Assembly: GCA_963783085.1 (NCBI GenBank)
Contig: CAWAMJ010000002.1
Span: forward strand, 310,001 to 374,000
Reading direction: 5' to 3'
Source of the DNA: CAVYUC01 sp963783085
Lineage (GTDB): Bacteria > Bacteroidota > Bacteroidia > Bacteroidales > Prolixibacteraceae
Length of the DNA stretch: 64,000 nucleotides
This document shows positions 1 through 8,841 of this stretch, piece by piece. The notes under the pieces are model-generated. The model was given only the letters and a program-made list of their open reading frames with translations, was not told the origin of the DNA and did not search any database. Numbering within the stretch: the first letter of the stretch is position 1; each line of letters opens with the position of its first letter. Made by a program: the position numbers and the translations under genes.

Positions 1-474
1 GTGCCGGGCTATGGTTTTCAATTGAAAAAAGGGGCAACCGCCTTAACGGAATCATGGGCCGCCCTCGAAATCGTGTCCAACAACCACCTGATGCTGGGTC
101 ACGTGATGGAATGGTTTTATGCCGGATTGGGTGGAATAGGACAGGCAGAACATTCCGGCGCCTATAAGGAAATTATCATTCAGCCGCAGTTGGCAGGCGA
201 CCTGAACGAGGTAAACACAAGTTTTAATTCGCCTTACGGGTTGATTCGCTCGGAATGGAAAAAGCAAGGTTCGGTTTTTCAGATTGAAGTGGAAATCCCG
301 CATAACACCACTGCGACTTTGGTTTTGCCAACCACCAGGAGAAATACGGTTAAAGTGAACGGAAACATACCGGAACAATGGATTTCAGACGATAAAGACG
401 AATTGGAGAATGTTATCTTAAAATTAGGTTCAGGAATATACCGGGTTCAGTCGGGTATTGAACAACAGGAATGA
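1..474 (+). CDS. Alpha-L-rhamnosidase (GH78), C-terminal fragment
   Basis: This is the 3' end of a gene that begins before the window; the GTG at base 1 is only where the sequence starts. The first 50 residues contain a run of the form GATALTESW followed by NNHLMLGHVMEWFY, the end of the (alpha/alpha)6 barrel of GH78 rhamnosidases. The remaining 100 residues look like the C-terminal beta-sandwich, with a short motif NGNIPEQW. GH78 enzymes release L-rhamnose from polysaccharides or glycosides, usually in the periplasm or outside the cell in Bacteroidota. Its stop codon overlaps the next ATG (ATGA), so it is translationally coupled to the isomerase-like gene that follows. The family call rests on the tail alone, and a related (alpha/alpha)6 family cannot be excluded. 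Confidence 0.72.
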   Translation: MPGYGFQLKKGATALTESWAALEIVSNNHLMLGHVMEWFYAGLGGIGQAEHSGAYKEIIIQPQLAGDLNEVNTSFNSPYGLIRSEWKKQGSVFQIEVEIPHNTTATLVLPTTRRNTVKVNGNIPEQWISDDKDELENVILKLGSGIYRVQSGIEQQE

Positions 475-1925
475 TGAACCAATTCTATTTGGAAAAAAAT
501 ATGAAAAGGAAAAATAATGTGCGTGTCGGACTGTTTGGAATTGGCCTCGACACCTATTGGGAACAGTTTGAGGGGCTGCTTGCAAACCTGCAAAAATACC
601 AGGCGCAGATCAAAGAAAAAATCGAAGGATTTGGCGCGGAAGTCGTAGATGCCGGAATGGTGGATAATCCGGAAAAAGCAAAGGAAGCTGCAGATTTACT
701 GAAATCGAACGACGTGGAAATCGTATTTCTTTACATTTCCACCTATGCGCTTTCTTCAACGGTTTTGCCGGTGGCACAAAAGGTGAAAGTCCCGCTTGTT
801 TTGCTGAACCTGCAACCGGTTGCTCAACTGGATTATGAAAGGTTTAATGCCCTCAACGACCGGGGTAAAATGACGGGGATTTGGCTGGAACATTGCCAGT
901 CTTGTTCAGTCCCCGAGATTGCCGGCGTATTCAACCGATCAGATATACCGTACAACATTGTTACCGGCCATCTTCAGGATGAAAATGCCTGGAATGAAAT
1001 TGAATCCTGGACAGATGCTGCCCGGGTGGCAAAATCGTTGCGCGACAACAGGATGGGAATTTTAGGACACTATTACGGCGGAATGCTGGATGTTTATACT
1101 GACCTGACCCGGCAAAGCGCCACCTTTGGCACCCATTTCGAAATGCTGGAATTTTGCGAACTTAAAAAATACCGCGATGAAGTTGCCCCGGCTGATCTTG
1201 AGAAAAAACTAAACGAATTCCAAAATACGTTCGATGTTTCATCCGAATGCGAACCTGAAGAACTGAAACGTGCAGCCCAAACTTCGGTGGCGCTCGATAA
1301 GCTGATAAAAACCCATAACCTTAATTCCCTTGCTTATTATTACGAAGGACAACCGGGGAATGACTATGAAAACATTGTGACTTCAGTGATTGCCGGCAAT
1401 ACCTTATTAACGGGCCAAAATATTCCGGTTGCCGGCGAGTGCGAAGTTAAAAATGCCCATGCGATGAAAATAATGGCTGAATTCGGCGCAGGAGGTTCCT
1501 TTTCAGAATTCTACCTGATCGATTTTACCGATGATGTAATCTATCTCGGGCACGATGGCCCGGCTCATTTTGCCATTGCCGAAGGCCGGGTAAAACTGGT
1601 GCCGCTGCCGGTTTACCACGGAAAACCCGGGAAAGGCTTATCCATTCAAATGACCATAAAAAACGGCCCGGTTACCCTGCTTTCGGTGGTGGAAGGGAAA
1701 AACGGCATTTTCCTGATGGTTGCAGAGGGGGAATCGGTTGCCGGTCCCACGCTTCAAATCGGCAATACCAACAGCCGGTACAAGTTTCCGGTACCTGCAA
1801 AAGAATTTATTGACAGTTGGTCGAAACAGGGGCCTGCACACCACTGCGCCATTGGAACGGGCCATATTGCCGATAAAATAAAAAAGCTGGCGGAATGCCT
1901 GCACATCAGCTGCATCGTCATTTAA
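471..1925 (+). CDS. L-arabinose/L-fucose isomerase-like protein, paralogue 1
   Basis: About 484 residues, close to the usual 480-500 of L-arabinose isomerases. The pattern fits that fold: an N-terminal Rossmann-like domain (VRVGLFGIGLDTYW), a PEIAGVFNR segment and GHYYGGMLDVYTD. The four expected metal and catalytic positions appear present: Glu in YYYEG, Glu in AGECE, His in LGHDGP and His in the C-terminal AHHCAIG. Such enzymes interconvert aldoses and ketoses in the cytoplasm using Mn2+ or a similar ion. The start may be 471 (overlapping the upstream stop), 474, or the ATG at 501 that gives MKRKNNVRV. It sits between a rhamnosidase and a second paralogue plus a symporter, so the substrate is probably a sugar released from a plant or algal polymer. 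True arabinose isomerase activity is not shown; the substrate is open. Confidence 0.75.
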   Translation: MMNQFYLEKNMKRKNNVRVGLFGIGLDTYWEQFEGLLANLQKYQAQIKEKIEGFGAEVVDAGMVDNPEKAKEAADLLKSNDVEIVFLYISTYALSSTVLPVAQKVKVPLVLLNLQPVAQLDYERFNALNDRGKMTGIWLEHCQSCSVPEIAGVFNRSDIPYNIVTGHLQDENAWNEIESWTDAARVAKSLRDNRMGILGHYYGGMLDVYTDLTRQSATFGTHFEMLEFCELKKYRDEVAPADLEKKLNEFQNTFDVSSECEPEELKRAAQTSVALDKLIKTHNLNSLAYYYEGQPGNDYENIVTSVIAGNTLLTGQNIPVAGECEVKNAHAMKIMAEFGAGGSFSEFYLIDFTDDVIYLGHDGPAHFAIAEGRVKLVPLPVYHGKPGKGLSIQMTIKNGPVTLLSVVEGKNGIFLMVAEGESVAGPTLQIGNTNSRYKFPVPAKEFIDSWSKQGPAHHCAIGTGHIADKIKKLAECLHISCIVI

Positions 1926-2025
1926 AGCAACCGGATAATTTGAAAACATCTGCAAATTCAACAGGCAGGACACTCCTGCCCCATTTATAAATTCTGTAAA
2001 ATCAGATTATTAAACGTTTTATGAT

Positions 2026-3525
2026 ATGCATTCCTTATCTGAAAAAAAACCGCTTGAAGCCACGGAACAAAATAAAGTTGAACGGATAAAACCCCTCACG
2101 GCCAACATAGGCATCGTAGGAGTCGGGCATAAACCTTACTGGTCGCAGTTTGAAGGCCTGCTGGATGAATTGAAGAAAAAACAACAGGTTTTCATTAAAC
2201 TCGTTCAGGCAAATAACGTAATGACCTTTGATTTTGGAATATCGGATTGTGCTGAAACAGCTTATTCGCTGGTTCCTGAAATCAAATCGGCCAACCTAGA
2301 CATGTTGTTTATCGACATGGTAACTTACGCCACCTCCAGTTCAATTGCTGCCATTTTTAAAGAAATTAACGTTCCCACAGTATTGGTGGCCCTTCAACCT
2401 CTGAAGGCGATGGATTACAGAAACGGGAGCACCTATTTGCAACTGCTGAACGACGACATCTGCGCCATTCCTGAGTTCACCAGTGTAGCCCGGAAAATGG
2501 GAAAACCGGTGCCGCAGCTTATTATAGGCACCCTTTACAACGATCCTGAAGCTGTGTCCGAAATCAACAGTTACTGCCAAATTGCCAAGGCGCTCCATAG
2601 CCTGCGCACCGCCAGGATTGGGCAAATGGGACATGTTCTGGAAGCCATGCTCGACATGCATACCGATCCTACGCTGATGACCGGTACGTTTGGGTGCCAC
2701 ATCGTACAAACGGAACCGGAAGAGGTGCTGCATTTTTACAGGAATGCTGATGCAGCGGAAATAGAAACATACAAACAAAAAATTCTGCATTTTTTCGAAA
2801 TTCCGGACCCGGGGACTGATCCCATTACCAGAAAACTTACGGAAGAAGATTTACAAACTGCCGCCCGGGCAGGCGTTGCATTAAACCATTTCATCGAAGC
2901 AAAAAAGCTGGACGGTCTGGCTTATTATTATGAAGGACAGGAGGGTTCTGAACTGCGCAAAGTGGTAACGAATTTTATCGTCGGAAATTCATTGCTTACC
3001 GCCGGCGGCTTCCCCATGTGCGGCGAAATGGACCTGAAAACCTGTATCGCCATGATGATCATGGACCGGCTGGACATGGGGGGAAGCTTTGCTGAATTCC
3101 ACCCCATCGATTTTAATGAAGGATTTGTATTGGTGGGACACGACGGCCCGCACCACATCAACATTGCCCAGGGGAAACCGTTTTTACGCAGCCTGGTAAA
3201 ATACCATGGAAAACCCGGCAGCGGAGCAAGTGTGGAATTTAAAATTAAAGAGGGGCCGGTTACGATGCTGGGCGTTACGCAAAATTCCGACGGAACGTTC
3301 AAATTCATCATCGCGGAAGGCGAATCAAAGGAAGGGCCAATTCCGCCTACCGGAAACACCAATACACGGGGTTATTTTGAACCCGATGTGATTACATTTT
3401 TGAAACGATGGTTTTCCGAAGGCCCAACGCATCATTTTGCGCTGGGTATGGGCCACAAAGCTGCACTGATAAAAAAAATCGGCGATTTTTTAAATGTTGA
3501 ATCCGTAATTATAGAAAAAAAATGA
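2026..3525 (+). CDS. L-arabinose/L-fucose isomerase-like protein, paralogue 2
   Basis: A 499-residue paralogue of the preceding gene, starting 100 bp after it and carrying about 25 extra residues at the N-terminus. It keeps the same landmarks: ANIGIVGVGHKPYW, YYYEGQEG, CGEMD, LVGHDGPHH and THHFALG, so all four putative metal or catalytic residues are retained. Central segments differ strongly from paralogue 1, for example MGHVLEAMLDMHTD in place of LGHYYGGMLDVYTD. This suggests either a different substrate or a hetero-oligomer of two active subunits. The stop codon overlaps the start of the symporter gene by four bases, so the two are almost certainly cotranslated. Function as an isomerase is inferred from family resemblance. 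Confidence 0.74.
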   Translation: MHSLSEKKPLEATEQNKVERIKPLTANIGIVGVGHKPYWSQFEGLLDELKKKQQVFIKLVQANNVMTFDFGISDCAETAYSLVPEIKSANLDMLFIDMVTYATSSSIAAIFKEINVPTVLVALQPLKAMDYRNGSTYLQLLNDDICAIPEFTSVARKMGKPVPQLIIGTLYNDPEAVSEINSYCQIAKALHSLRTARIGQMGHVLEAMLDMHTDPTLMTGTFGCHIVQTEPEEVLHFYRNADAAEIETYKQKILHFFEIPDPGTDPITRKLTEEDLQTAARAGVALNHFIEAKKLDGLAYYYEGQEGSELRKVVTNFIVGNSLLTAGGFPMCGEMDLKTCIAMMIMDRLDMGGSFAEFHPIDFNEGFVLVGHDGPHHINIAQGKPFLRSLVKYHGKPGSGASVEFKIKEGPVTMLGVTQNSDGTFKFIIAEGESKEGPIPPTGNTNTRGYFEPDVITFLKRWFSEGPTHHFALGMGHKAALIKKIGDFLNVESVIIEKK

Positions 3526-4982
3526 CTGCCAGCTATGTGCTAATTGTTATTGCCATTTATTTCAGTCTGCTGTTCGTTATTGCAAGACTGAGCGTAAAAA
3601 AAGCTGATTCAGGTACGTTTTTTATTGCCAACCGGAATGCGCCGTGGCCCTTGGTGGCATACGGCATGATTGGCGTCGCCATTTCGGGAATAACCTTTAT
3701 TTCCGTACCGGGGCAGGTAGCCGAAACCAACTTTTCCTATTTCCAGATGGTGCTTGGCTTTGCGGTGGGGCTGATTGTGGTAGCTTACGTTTTACTGCCT
3801 GTTTTTTATAACATAAAGGCCATTTCCATTTATTCATTTTTAAACCTGCGCTTCGGAAAATATTCCCATAAAACCGGGGCATTATTTTTTTTGGTTGCCC
3901 AGCTGGCCACTGCCTCCTTTAAGCTCTACCTGATGGCCCACGTGCTGCAGTTGCTGCTTTTCAACCGGCTGGGAATATCCTTTGAACTCACAGTATTAAT
4001 CACCCTTCTGCTTATATGGTTGTATACCTACCGTGGAGGAATTCAAACCGTAATCGTTACCGACACCCTGCAAACGACTTTCCTGCTTTTAGCCGTGGTA
4101 CTGAGCATATGGTCCATTAGCCGGCAGATGGATTTGTCGATAGGTAACCTTTACCGCCAGATGCAAAGCAACAACATGGCGCAAATTTTTTATTGGGACT
4201 GGAAGCACCCGCAAAATTTTTTCAAGCTGATTTTGGCAGGCATCCTGTTGACGGTGATGACCAACGGCCTCGATCAATCGGTGATGCAAAAACACCTGAC
4301 CTGCAAAAATTTAAAATCGTCACAAAAAAACATCGTTACCCTGGCCATTATCCTTTTGTTCGTGAATTTCCTTTTTCTCTTTTTGGGGGGCGCCCTGCAC
4401 CTGTTTGGAAACTCCAGAGGGATTACCTTGCCGGAACAAACCGACAGCATTTATCCGGTTTTAGCCCTGAACGATTTGGGACTGTTAACCGGCACCTTTT
4501 TCCTGGTGGGTATTGCTGCAGCAGCCTATTCGTCGGCCGATTCCTCGTTGACCGGTCTCACCACCTCCTTTTGTGTCGATGTCTTGAATTTTGAGCAACA
4601 GAAATCCGATAATACCCGGTTGCGCCAGGGAGTACATTTGGGATTCACCATGCTGATATACATCATCATCCTTCTGTTTGACGCCATAAATAACGAAAGC
4701 GTGTTGTCCGCTTTTATCCGAACTTCCGGTTTTATTTACGGGCCTCTGGTCGGGCTCTTTGCCTTCGGAATTTTTTCAAAACGAACGGTCGACGATCGGT
4801 GGGTCCCTTTTATTGCCCTGCTGGCGCCCGTATTATCAATCATCCTCGACATCAATTCCCCCCGTTGGTTTAACGGCTTCCGCCTTGGATACGGCATTCT
4901 GGTTGTCAATAGTTTAATCGCACTTGCCGGACTGTTTATCCTTTCGGGCCTGACCTCCAAAAAATTCAAATCAGCAGGTTAA
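3522..4982 (+). CDS. Sodium:solute symporter family (SSS) transporter
   Basis: A 486-residue polytopic membrane protein with roughly 13 hydrophobic segments. The SSS family is recognised from FFIANRNAPWP near residue 35, GMIGVAISGITFISVPG in the next helix, and the SSADSSLTGLTTSF segment (about residue 340) that lines the Na+2 site in this family. It should import a sugar or related solute with sodium across the inner membrane. The ATGA overlap with the isomerase-like gene and the rhamnosidase at the head of the operon suggest a monosaccharide substrate, possibly rhamnose or arabinose; that is inference. About 215 bp without a gene follow before prfC, with no clear terminator. Confidence 0.85.
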   Translation: MTASYVLIVIAIYFSLLFVIARLSVKKADSGTFFIANRNAPWPLVAYGMIGVAISGITFISVPGQVAETNFSYFQMVLGFAVGLIVVAYVLLPVFYNIKAISIYSFLNLRFGKYSHKTGALFFLVAQLATASFKLYLMAHVLQLLLFNRLGISFELTVLITLLLIWLYTYRGGIQTVIVTDTLQTTFLLLAVVLSIWSISRQMDLSIGNLYRQMQSNNMAQIFYWDWKHPQNFFKLILAGILLTVMTNGLDQSVMQKHLTCKNLKSSQKNIVTLAIILLFVNFLFLFLGGALHLFGNSRGITLPEQTDSIYPVLALNDLGLLTGTFFLVGIAAAAYSSADSSLTGLTTSFCVDVLNFEQQKSDNTRLRQGVHLGFTMLIYIIILLFDAINNESVLSAFIRTSGFIYGPLVGLFAFGIFSKRTVDDRWVPFIALLAPVLSIILDINSPRWFNGFRLGYGILVVNSLIALAGLFILSGLTSKKFKSAG

Positions 4983-5167
4983 GCAAAAAACCACACCGAA
5001 ATGTATCCGCCGGAACAATGTCAATTACGGTTTACCTCTCCCAGGTTCTGGCTTTTAAGGTAAAAGGAGAAGATGGAAGAACCGGTTAAACGATAACCAA
5101 ATGGCCGGAATCGTGATCAAGCCAAAACAAATCCTCAACCTGAAACTTTCTACTTCAAACTATTTGC

Positions 5168-5175
5168 TAATTTTG
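5168..5175 (+). promoter_or_regulatory. Bacteroidota -7 promoter element of prfC
   Basis: TAATTTTG matches the Bacteroidota -7 consensus TAnnTTTG exactly and lies 23 bp before the prfC ATG. No convincing -33 TTTG is seen at the usual distance. Confidence 0.6.
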
Positions 5176-5198
5176 CGCCCGCAAATAAAGAATTGAAA

Positions 5199-6773
5199 AT
5201 GACCTTTAATGACGAGATAAATCGCAGGCGGACGTTTGGAATTGTCAGCCATCCGGATGCCGGAAAAACCACGTTAACGGAAAAACTGCTGCTTTTTGGC
5301 GGTGCAATCCGCGTGGCTGGCGCTGTAAAAAACAATAAAATTAAGAAAGGCGCAACTTCCGATTTTATGGAAATCGAACGGCAGCGCGGCATTTCCGTTG
5401 CAACTTCGGTAATGGGTTTCGAATACAACGGTTATAAAATCAACATCCTTGATACTCCCGGCCACCAGGATTTTCAGGAAGATACTTTCCGCACACTCAC
5501 AGCAGTGGACAGCGTAATTATTGTAATTGACGCCGCAAAAGGTGTGGAACCGCAAACGGAAAAGCTAATGAACGTTTGCCGGATGCGCAAAACGCCCGTG
5601 ATTGTTTTCGTGAACAAAATGGACCGCCCCGCGCAGGACCCGTTTTCGCTGATGGATGAAATTGAAGACCAGCTAAAAATTAAGGTGCGCCCGTTGAGCT
5701 GGCCCATCAACAATGGCCCTGATTTTAAAGGGGTTTACAACATTTTCAATAAAAGCCTGAAACTGTTTTCGCCCGATATTCAGCAGATTGAAGAACGCAT
5801 CCGGTTTGAAGATTTATCGGACCCGAAACTGGAAGAATATATCGGAAAAGATGCGGATGTTTTGCGCGAAGAACTGGAACTTGCAGAAGGTGTTTATCCG
5901 GAATTTGAGCCTGCGCCATACCGCGCCGGCGATTTGGCCCCGGTGTTTTTTGGCAGCGCCCTCTATAATTTCGGTGTACAGGAATTGCTTGATGCTTTTG
6001 TACAGATTGCCCCTTCGCCCAAACCAAGTAAAAGCGAAGAACGGGAAGTAAAACCCGAGGAACCCGACTTTTCAGGTTTCGTGTTTAAAATCCACGCCAA
6101 CATCGACCCGAACCACCGCAGCCGGATCGCATTTGTGAAAATCTGTTCCGGTAAATTCGAGCGAAATAAAATGTACAAAAACATCCGTACCGAGAAAACA
6201 CTGCGAATTTCGAGCCCTACGGCTTTTATGGCTTCGCAAAAGGAAATTGTGGAAGAAGCTTTTCCGGGAGATATAATTGGTGTGCCCGATACCGGAAACT
6301 TTATCATTGGCGACACGCTGACTGACGGCGAAAAAATTCATTATAAAGGCCTTCCGAGTTTTTCGCCCGAATTGTTCCGCTACATCGAAAATGCTGATCC
6401 GATGAAATCAAAACAACTGGCAAAAGGTATCGACCAGCTTATGGATGAAGGTGTGGCACAGCTTTTTACCAGCCAGTTTAACGGACGTAAAATTGTGGGC
6501 ACAGTCGGGCAACTTCAATTTGAAGTAATTCAGTACCGGCTGGAGCATGAATATGGAGCCAAATGCCGTTTCGAGCCGCTGCAAATGCACAAAGCCTGCT
6601 GGATTCAATCGGACGATAAAAAAGAACTCGAAGAGTTTAAAAAACGAAAACACCAGAAAATGGCAAAAGATAAATACGGGCGCGATGTTTTTCTTGCCGA
6701 TTCATCGTTCATTTTACAAATGGCACAGGACGAATTCAAAAAAATCAAGTTTCATTTTACCTCGGAATTCTGA
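5199..6773 (+). CDS. prfC: Peptide chain release factor 3
   Basis: A translational GTPase of about 524 residues that recycles RF1 and RF2 from the ribosome after termination. The G1 loop SHPDAGKT lies at residues 15-22, followed by the switch region with RQRGISVATS, G3 DTPGHQDF and G4 NKMD. The C-terminal third carries the RF3 domain (QLQFEVIQYRLEHEYG). An upstream in-frame TTG at 5193 would add two residues, but the ATG at 5199 giving MTFNDEI is the better start. A -7 promoter element sits 23 bp upstream, so the gene appears independent of the sugar operon before it. Length and motifs are normal for the family. Confidence 0.95.
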   Translation: MTFNDEINRRRTFGIVSHPDAGKTTLTEKLLLFGGAIRVAGAVKNNKIKKGATSDFMEIERQRGISVATSVMGFEYNGYKINILDTPGHQDFQEDTFRTLTAVDSVIIVIDAAKGVEPQTEKLMNVCRMRKTPVIVFVNKMDRPAQDPFSLMDEIEDQLKIKVRPLSWPINNGPDFKGVYNIFNKSLKLFSPDIQQIEERIRFEDLSDPKLEEYIGKDADVLREELELAEGVYPEFEPAPYRAGDLAPVFFGSALYNFGVQELLDAFVQIAPSPKPSKSEEREVKPEEPDFSGFVFKIHANIDPNHRSRIAFVKICSGKFERNKMYKNIRTEKTLRISSPTAFMASQKEIVEEAFPGDIIGVPDTGNFIIGDTLTDGEKIHYKGLPSFSPELFRYIENADPMKSKQLAKGIDQLMDEGVAQLFTSQFNGRKIVGTVGQLQFEVIQYRLEHEYGAKCRFEPLQMHKACWIQSDDKKELEEFKKRKHQKMAKDKYGRDVFLADSSFILQMAQDEFKKIKFHFTSEF

Positions 6774-6804
6774 ACGTTCATTTCATTAATCCTTTCGCAT
6801 TTTC

Positions 6805-6812
6805 TAATTTTG
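6805..6812 (+). promoter_or_regulatory. Bacteroidota -7 element upstream of UPF0316 gene
   Basis: TAATTTTG is an exact match to TAnnTTTG and lies only 14 bp before the ATG at 6827, which predicts a very short 5' leader. Confidence 0.5.
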
Positions 6813-6826
6813 GTTAAAAAATAAAA

Positions 6827-7405
6827 ATGATATTTTCAGATTCACTGTTCAATGGCCCGCTTTTCGATTATTTAATTCTTCCGTTTCTGATATTCGTTGC
6901 CCGCATTATTGATGTTACAATCGGTACCATCCGGATTGTAATGGTAGCGAAAGGACAAAAAATATGGGCGCCCATCCTCGGTTTTTTCGAAGTGCTGGTT
7001 TGGCTGCTGGCAATTTCCCGCATCTTTGAAAACCTCGATAACTGGCTGTGCTATTTTGGTTATGGCGCCGGTTTTGCCACCGGAAATTATATCGGCCTAC
7101 AAATTGAAGAAAAACTGGCGATGGGAATCGTTAAAATTCAGATCATTACAGGTAAAAGCGCCGAAGCGTTGATTAAAGATTTAAAAGCCGCTGGTTATGG
7201 AATTACCCATCAGGATGCAAAGGGTGGCAACGAGGAAGTGAGCGTAATTTATTCCATTATTAAAAGGACCGAACTTCCGCGAATTGTCGAAAAAATTAAA
7301 ACCTATAATCCAAAAGCATTTTATTCCATTGAAGATGTGCGCTTTGTTAGTCACGGCATATTCCCTATAAAAACAGAAACAAAACGCTGGCGTAAAGGGA
7401 AATAA
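6827..7405 (+). CDS. UPF0316 / DUF2179 membrane protein
   Basis: A 192-residue protein with an N-terminal half of three or so membrane segments (the first contains LPFLIFVARIIDV) and a soluble C-terminal half that resembles the DUF2179 domain (ITGKSAEALIKDLKAAGYGITH, then SVIYSIIKR). This layout matches the UPF0316 family (DUF5698 plus DUF2179), proteins of unknown function in the inner membrane. The DUF2179-like domain has been linked by structure to small-ligand or regulatory folds, but no reaction is known. It has its own -7 element and is followed by a strong bidirectional hairpin, so it is probably monocistronic. The YitT protein at 45.3 kb in this window also ends in a DUF2179 domain. 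Confidence 0.85.
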   Translation: MIFSDSLFNGPLFDYLILPFLIFVARIIDVTIGTIRIVMVAKGQKIWAPILGFFEVLVWLLAISRIFENLDNWLCYFGYGAGFATGNYIGLQIEEKLAMGIVKIQIITGKSAEALIKDLKAAGYGITHQDAKGGNEEVSVIYSIIKRTELPRIVEKIKTYNPKAFYSIEDVRFVSHGIFPIKTETKRWRKGK

Positions 7406-7420
7406 CAAAACAGCTAATGC

Positions 7421-7468
7421 AAAAAAAAGATACCGGGCATTCGTTGTTGCCACAGTATCTTTTTTTTA
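7421..7468. terminator. Bidirectional intrinsic terminator
   Basis: The arms AAAAAAGATAC and GTATCTTTTTT are perfectly complementary and enclose a loop of about 21 nt. An A-run and a T-run flank the stem, so it can terminate both the UPF0316 gene and the convergent flavoprotein gene. Confidence 0.75.
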
Positions 7469-7501
7469 ATATTCCACTGCAATGTTGATTATGCAGTGAT
7501 A

Positions 7502-8581
7502 TTATTCTGACGGGGAAACTGCTTCTTTAAATTCCCGCAAAATCGAATCAAAAGTTTCCTTCACTGAAATAATGCGGGTTGCACGGAAAGCATTGGCCCC
7601 GGCAAATGCGTAGCCATTAAAGAAATTGCCTTTCATGGCGCTCATTAAAGCCGCAAAAATGCAATAGGGTGTTTTCGATATATCGCAGGTTTTCAAACAT
7701 TTGTATGGGCATTTTACCGGCCTTTTCTCACCGCGGTTAATTTTTTCGATAAACTGGCTTTTAATGGCGCGGCCAGGCATTCCCACCGGGCTTTGAATAA
7801 TTTCCAAATCATTTTCCGAAGAATCAATGTAGGTTTGCTTAAATGCCTCGGAGGCATCGCATTCATTGGTGGTAACAAACCGGGTACCCATTTGCACGCC
7901 TGCAGCGCCCAAATCCATAATATTTTTGATATCAGATCCGGTATAGATACCTCCGGCAGCTATCACCGGAATCGTTTTGTTGTACTTTTCCTCGAAAGGT
8001 TTTACATGCGAAACCACATCAGGCACCAGTTTTTCCAGCGCAAAATCAGGATTATCAATTTGTTCTCGTTTAAAACCAAGATGGCCGCCGGCTTTTGGAC
8101 CTTCCACCACAAAAGCATCCGGAAGATAATCGTATAAATCTTTCCATTTTTTGCAGAGAATGCCGGCTGCCCTTCCGGATGAAACGATTGGTACAAGTTT
8201 GGTTTTTGATTCTTTTGTCAGGAATTCCGGCAAATTCATTGGTAATCCGGCGCCTGAAAAAATAATATCCACTTTTTCGGCAATTGCCGTTTTAACCATG
8301 TCCGAAAAATTAGTGAGTGCAACCATGATATTTACGCCAATTACCCCGCTTGTTTTTGCGCGGGCAGTTTGAATTTCGCGTTTCAGGGCCCGTATATTTG
8401 CATCGATAAAATCGCGTGCAAAATCCTTTTCAAACATTCCGAGGCCCGCTGCAGCAATTACACCGACCCCACCTTCATTGGCAACGGCAGATGCCAGTCG
8501 CGACATGGAAATTCCGATTCCCATACCTCCCTGAATGATGGGTAATTTTATCGTCAAATCTCCAATATTTAAGGTTTTCAT
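7502..8581 (-). CDS. Nitronate monooxygenase / FabK-like flavoprotein
   Basis: A 359-residue TIM-barrel FMN protein. The N-terminus LPIIQGGMGIGIS, the GPKAGGHLG motif in the middle and PVIAAGGIYTG plus GVQMGTRF further on are typical of the 2-nitropropane dioxygenase (NMO) and enoyl-ACP reductase II (FabK) superfamily. The C-terminal portion holds a cysteine-rich insert, CPYKCLKTCDISKTPYC, which is seen in a subgroup of these proteins and could bind a metal; that is inference. It is probably a cytoplasmic FMN-dependent oxidoreductase, acting either on nitronates or as an enoyl reductase. A -7 element lies about 120 bp upstream, giving a leader of roughly 110 nt. Confidence 0.82.
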   Translation of the reverse strand: MKTLNIGDLTIKLPIIQGGMGIGISMSRLASAVANEGGVGVIAAAGLGMFEKDFARDFIDANIRALKREIQTARAKTSGVIGVNIMVALTNFSDMVKTAIAEKVDIIFSGAGLPMNLPEFLTKESKTKLVPIVSSGRAAGILCKKWKDLYDYLPDAFVVEGPKAGGHLGFKREQIDNPDFALEKLVPDVVSHVKPFEEKYNKTIPVIAAGGIYTGSDIKNIMDLGAAGVQMGTRFVTTNECDASEAFKQTYIDSSENDLEIIQSPVGMPGRAIKSQFIEKINRGEKRPVKCPYKCLKTCDISKTPYCIFAALMSAMKGNFFNGYAFAGANAFRATRIISVKETFDSILREFKEAVSPSE

Positions 8582-8698
8582 CTTTTTGTATTTTTAATTT
8601 CTATGGTATTCAATGGAACTCGCCGATAAGGATAACCATTCGTGAAAAATATCAATAACGGCTCGTTTCATTCTGTAACTTCTAAATAAACAATGCTG

Positions 8699-8706
8699 CA
8701 AAGATA
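8699..8706 (-). promoter_or_regulatory. -7 element upstream of flavoprotein gene
   Basis: On the minus strand the sequence reads TATCTTTG, an exact TAnnTTTG match, 118 bp before the ATG. A long leader would follow; no riboswitch fold was recognised in it. Confidence 0.4.
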
Positions 8707-8841
8707 CTTTTAATTGATTCGGTATGACTTAAAATCGCAATTTAGAAGGAGTTTATAAAGGAAAACCGGTACCCGGACAATTTTAAAACCAAACATTCCA
8801 CTATTTTTTTTTAACTTTCAGGAAACTTAACCTGAAATAAC

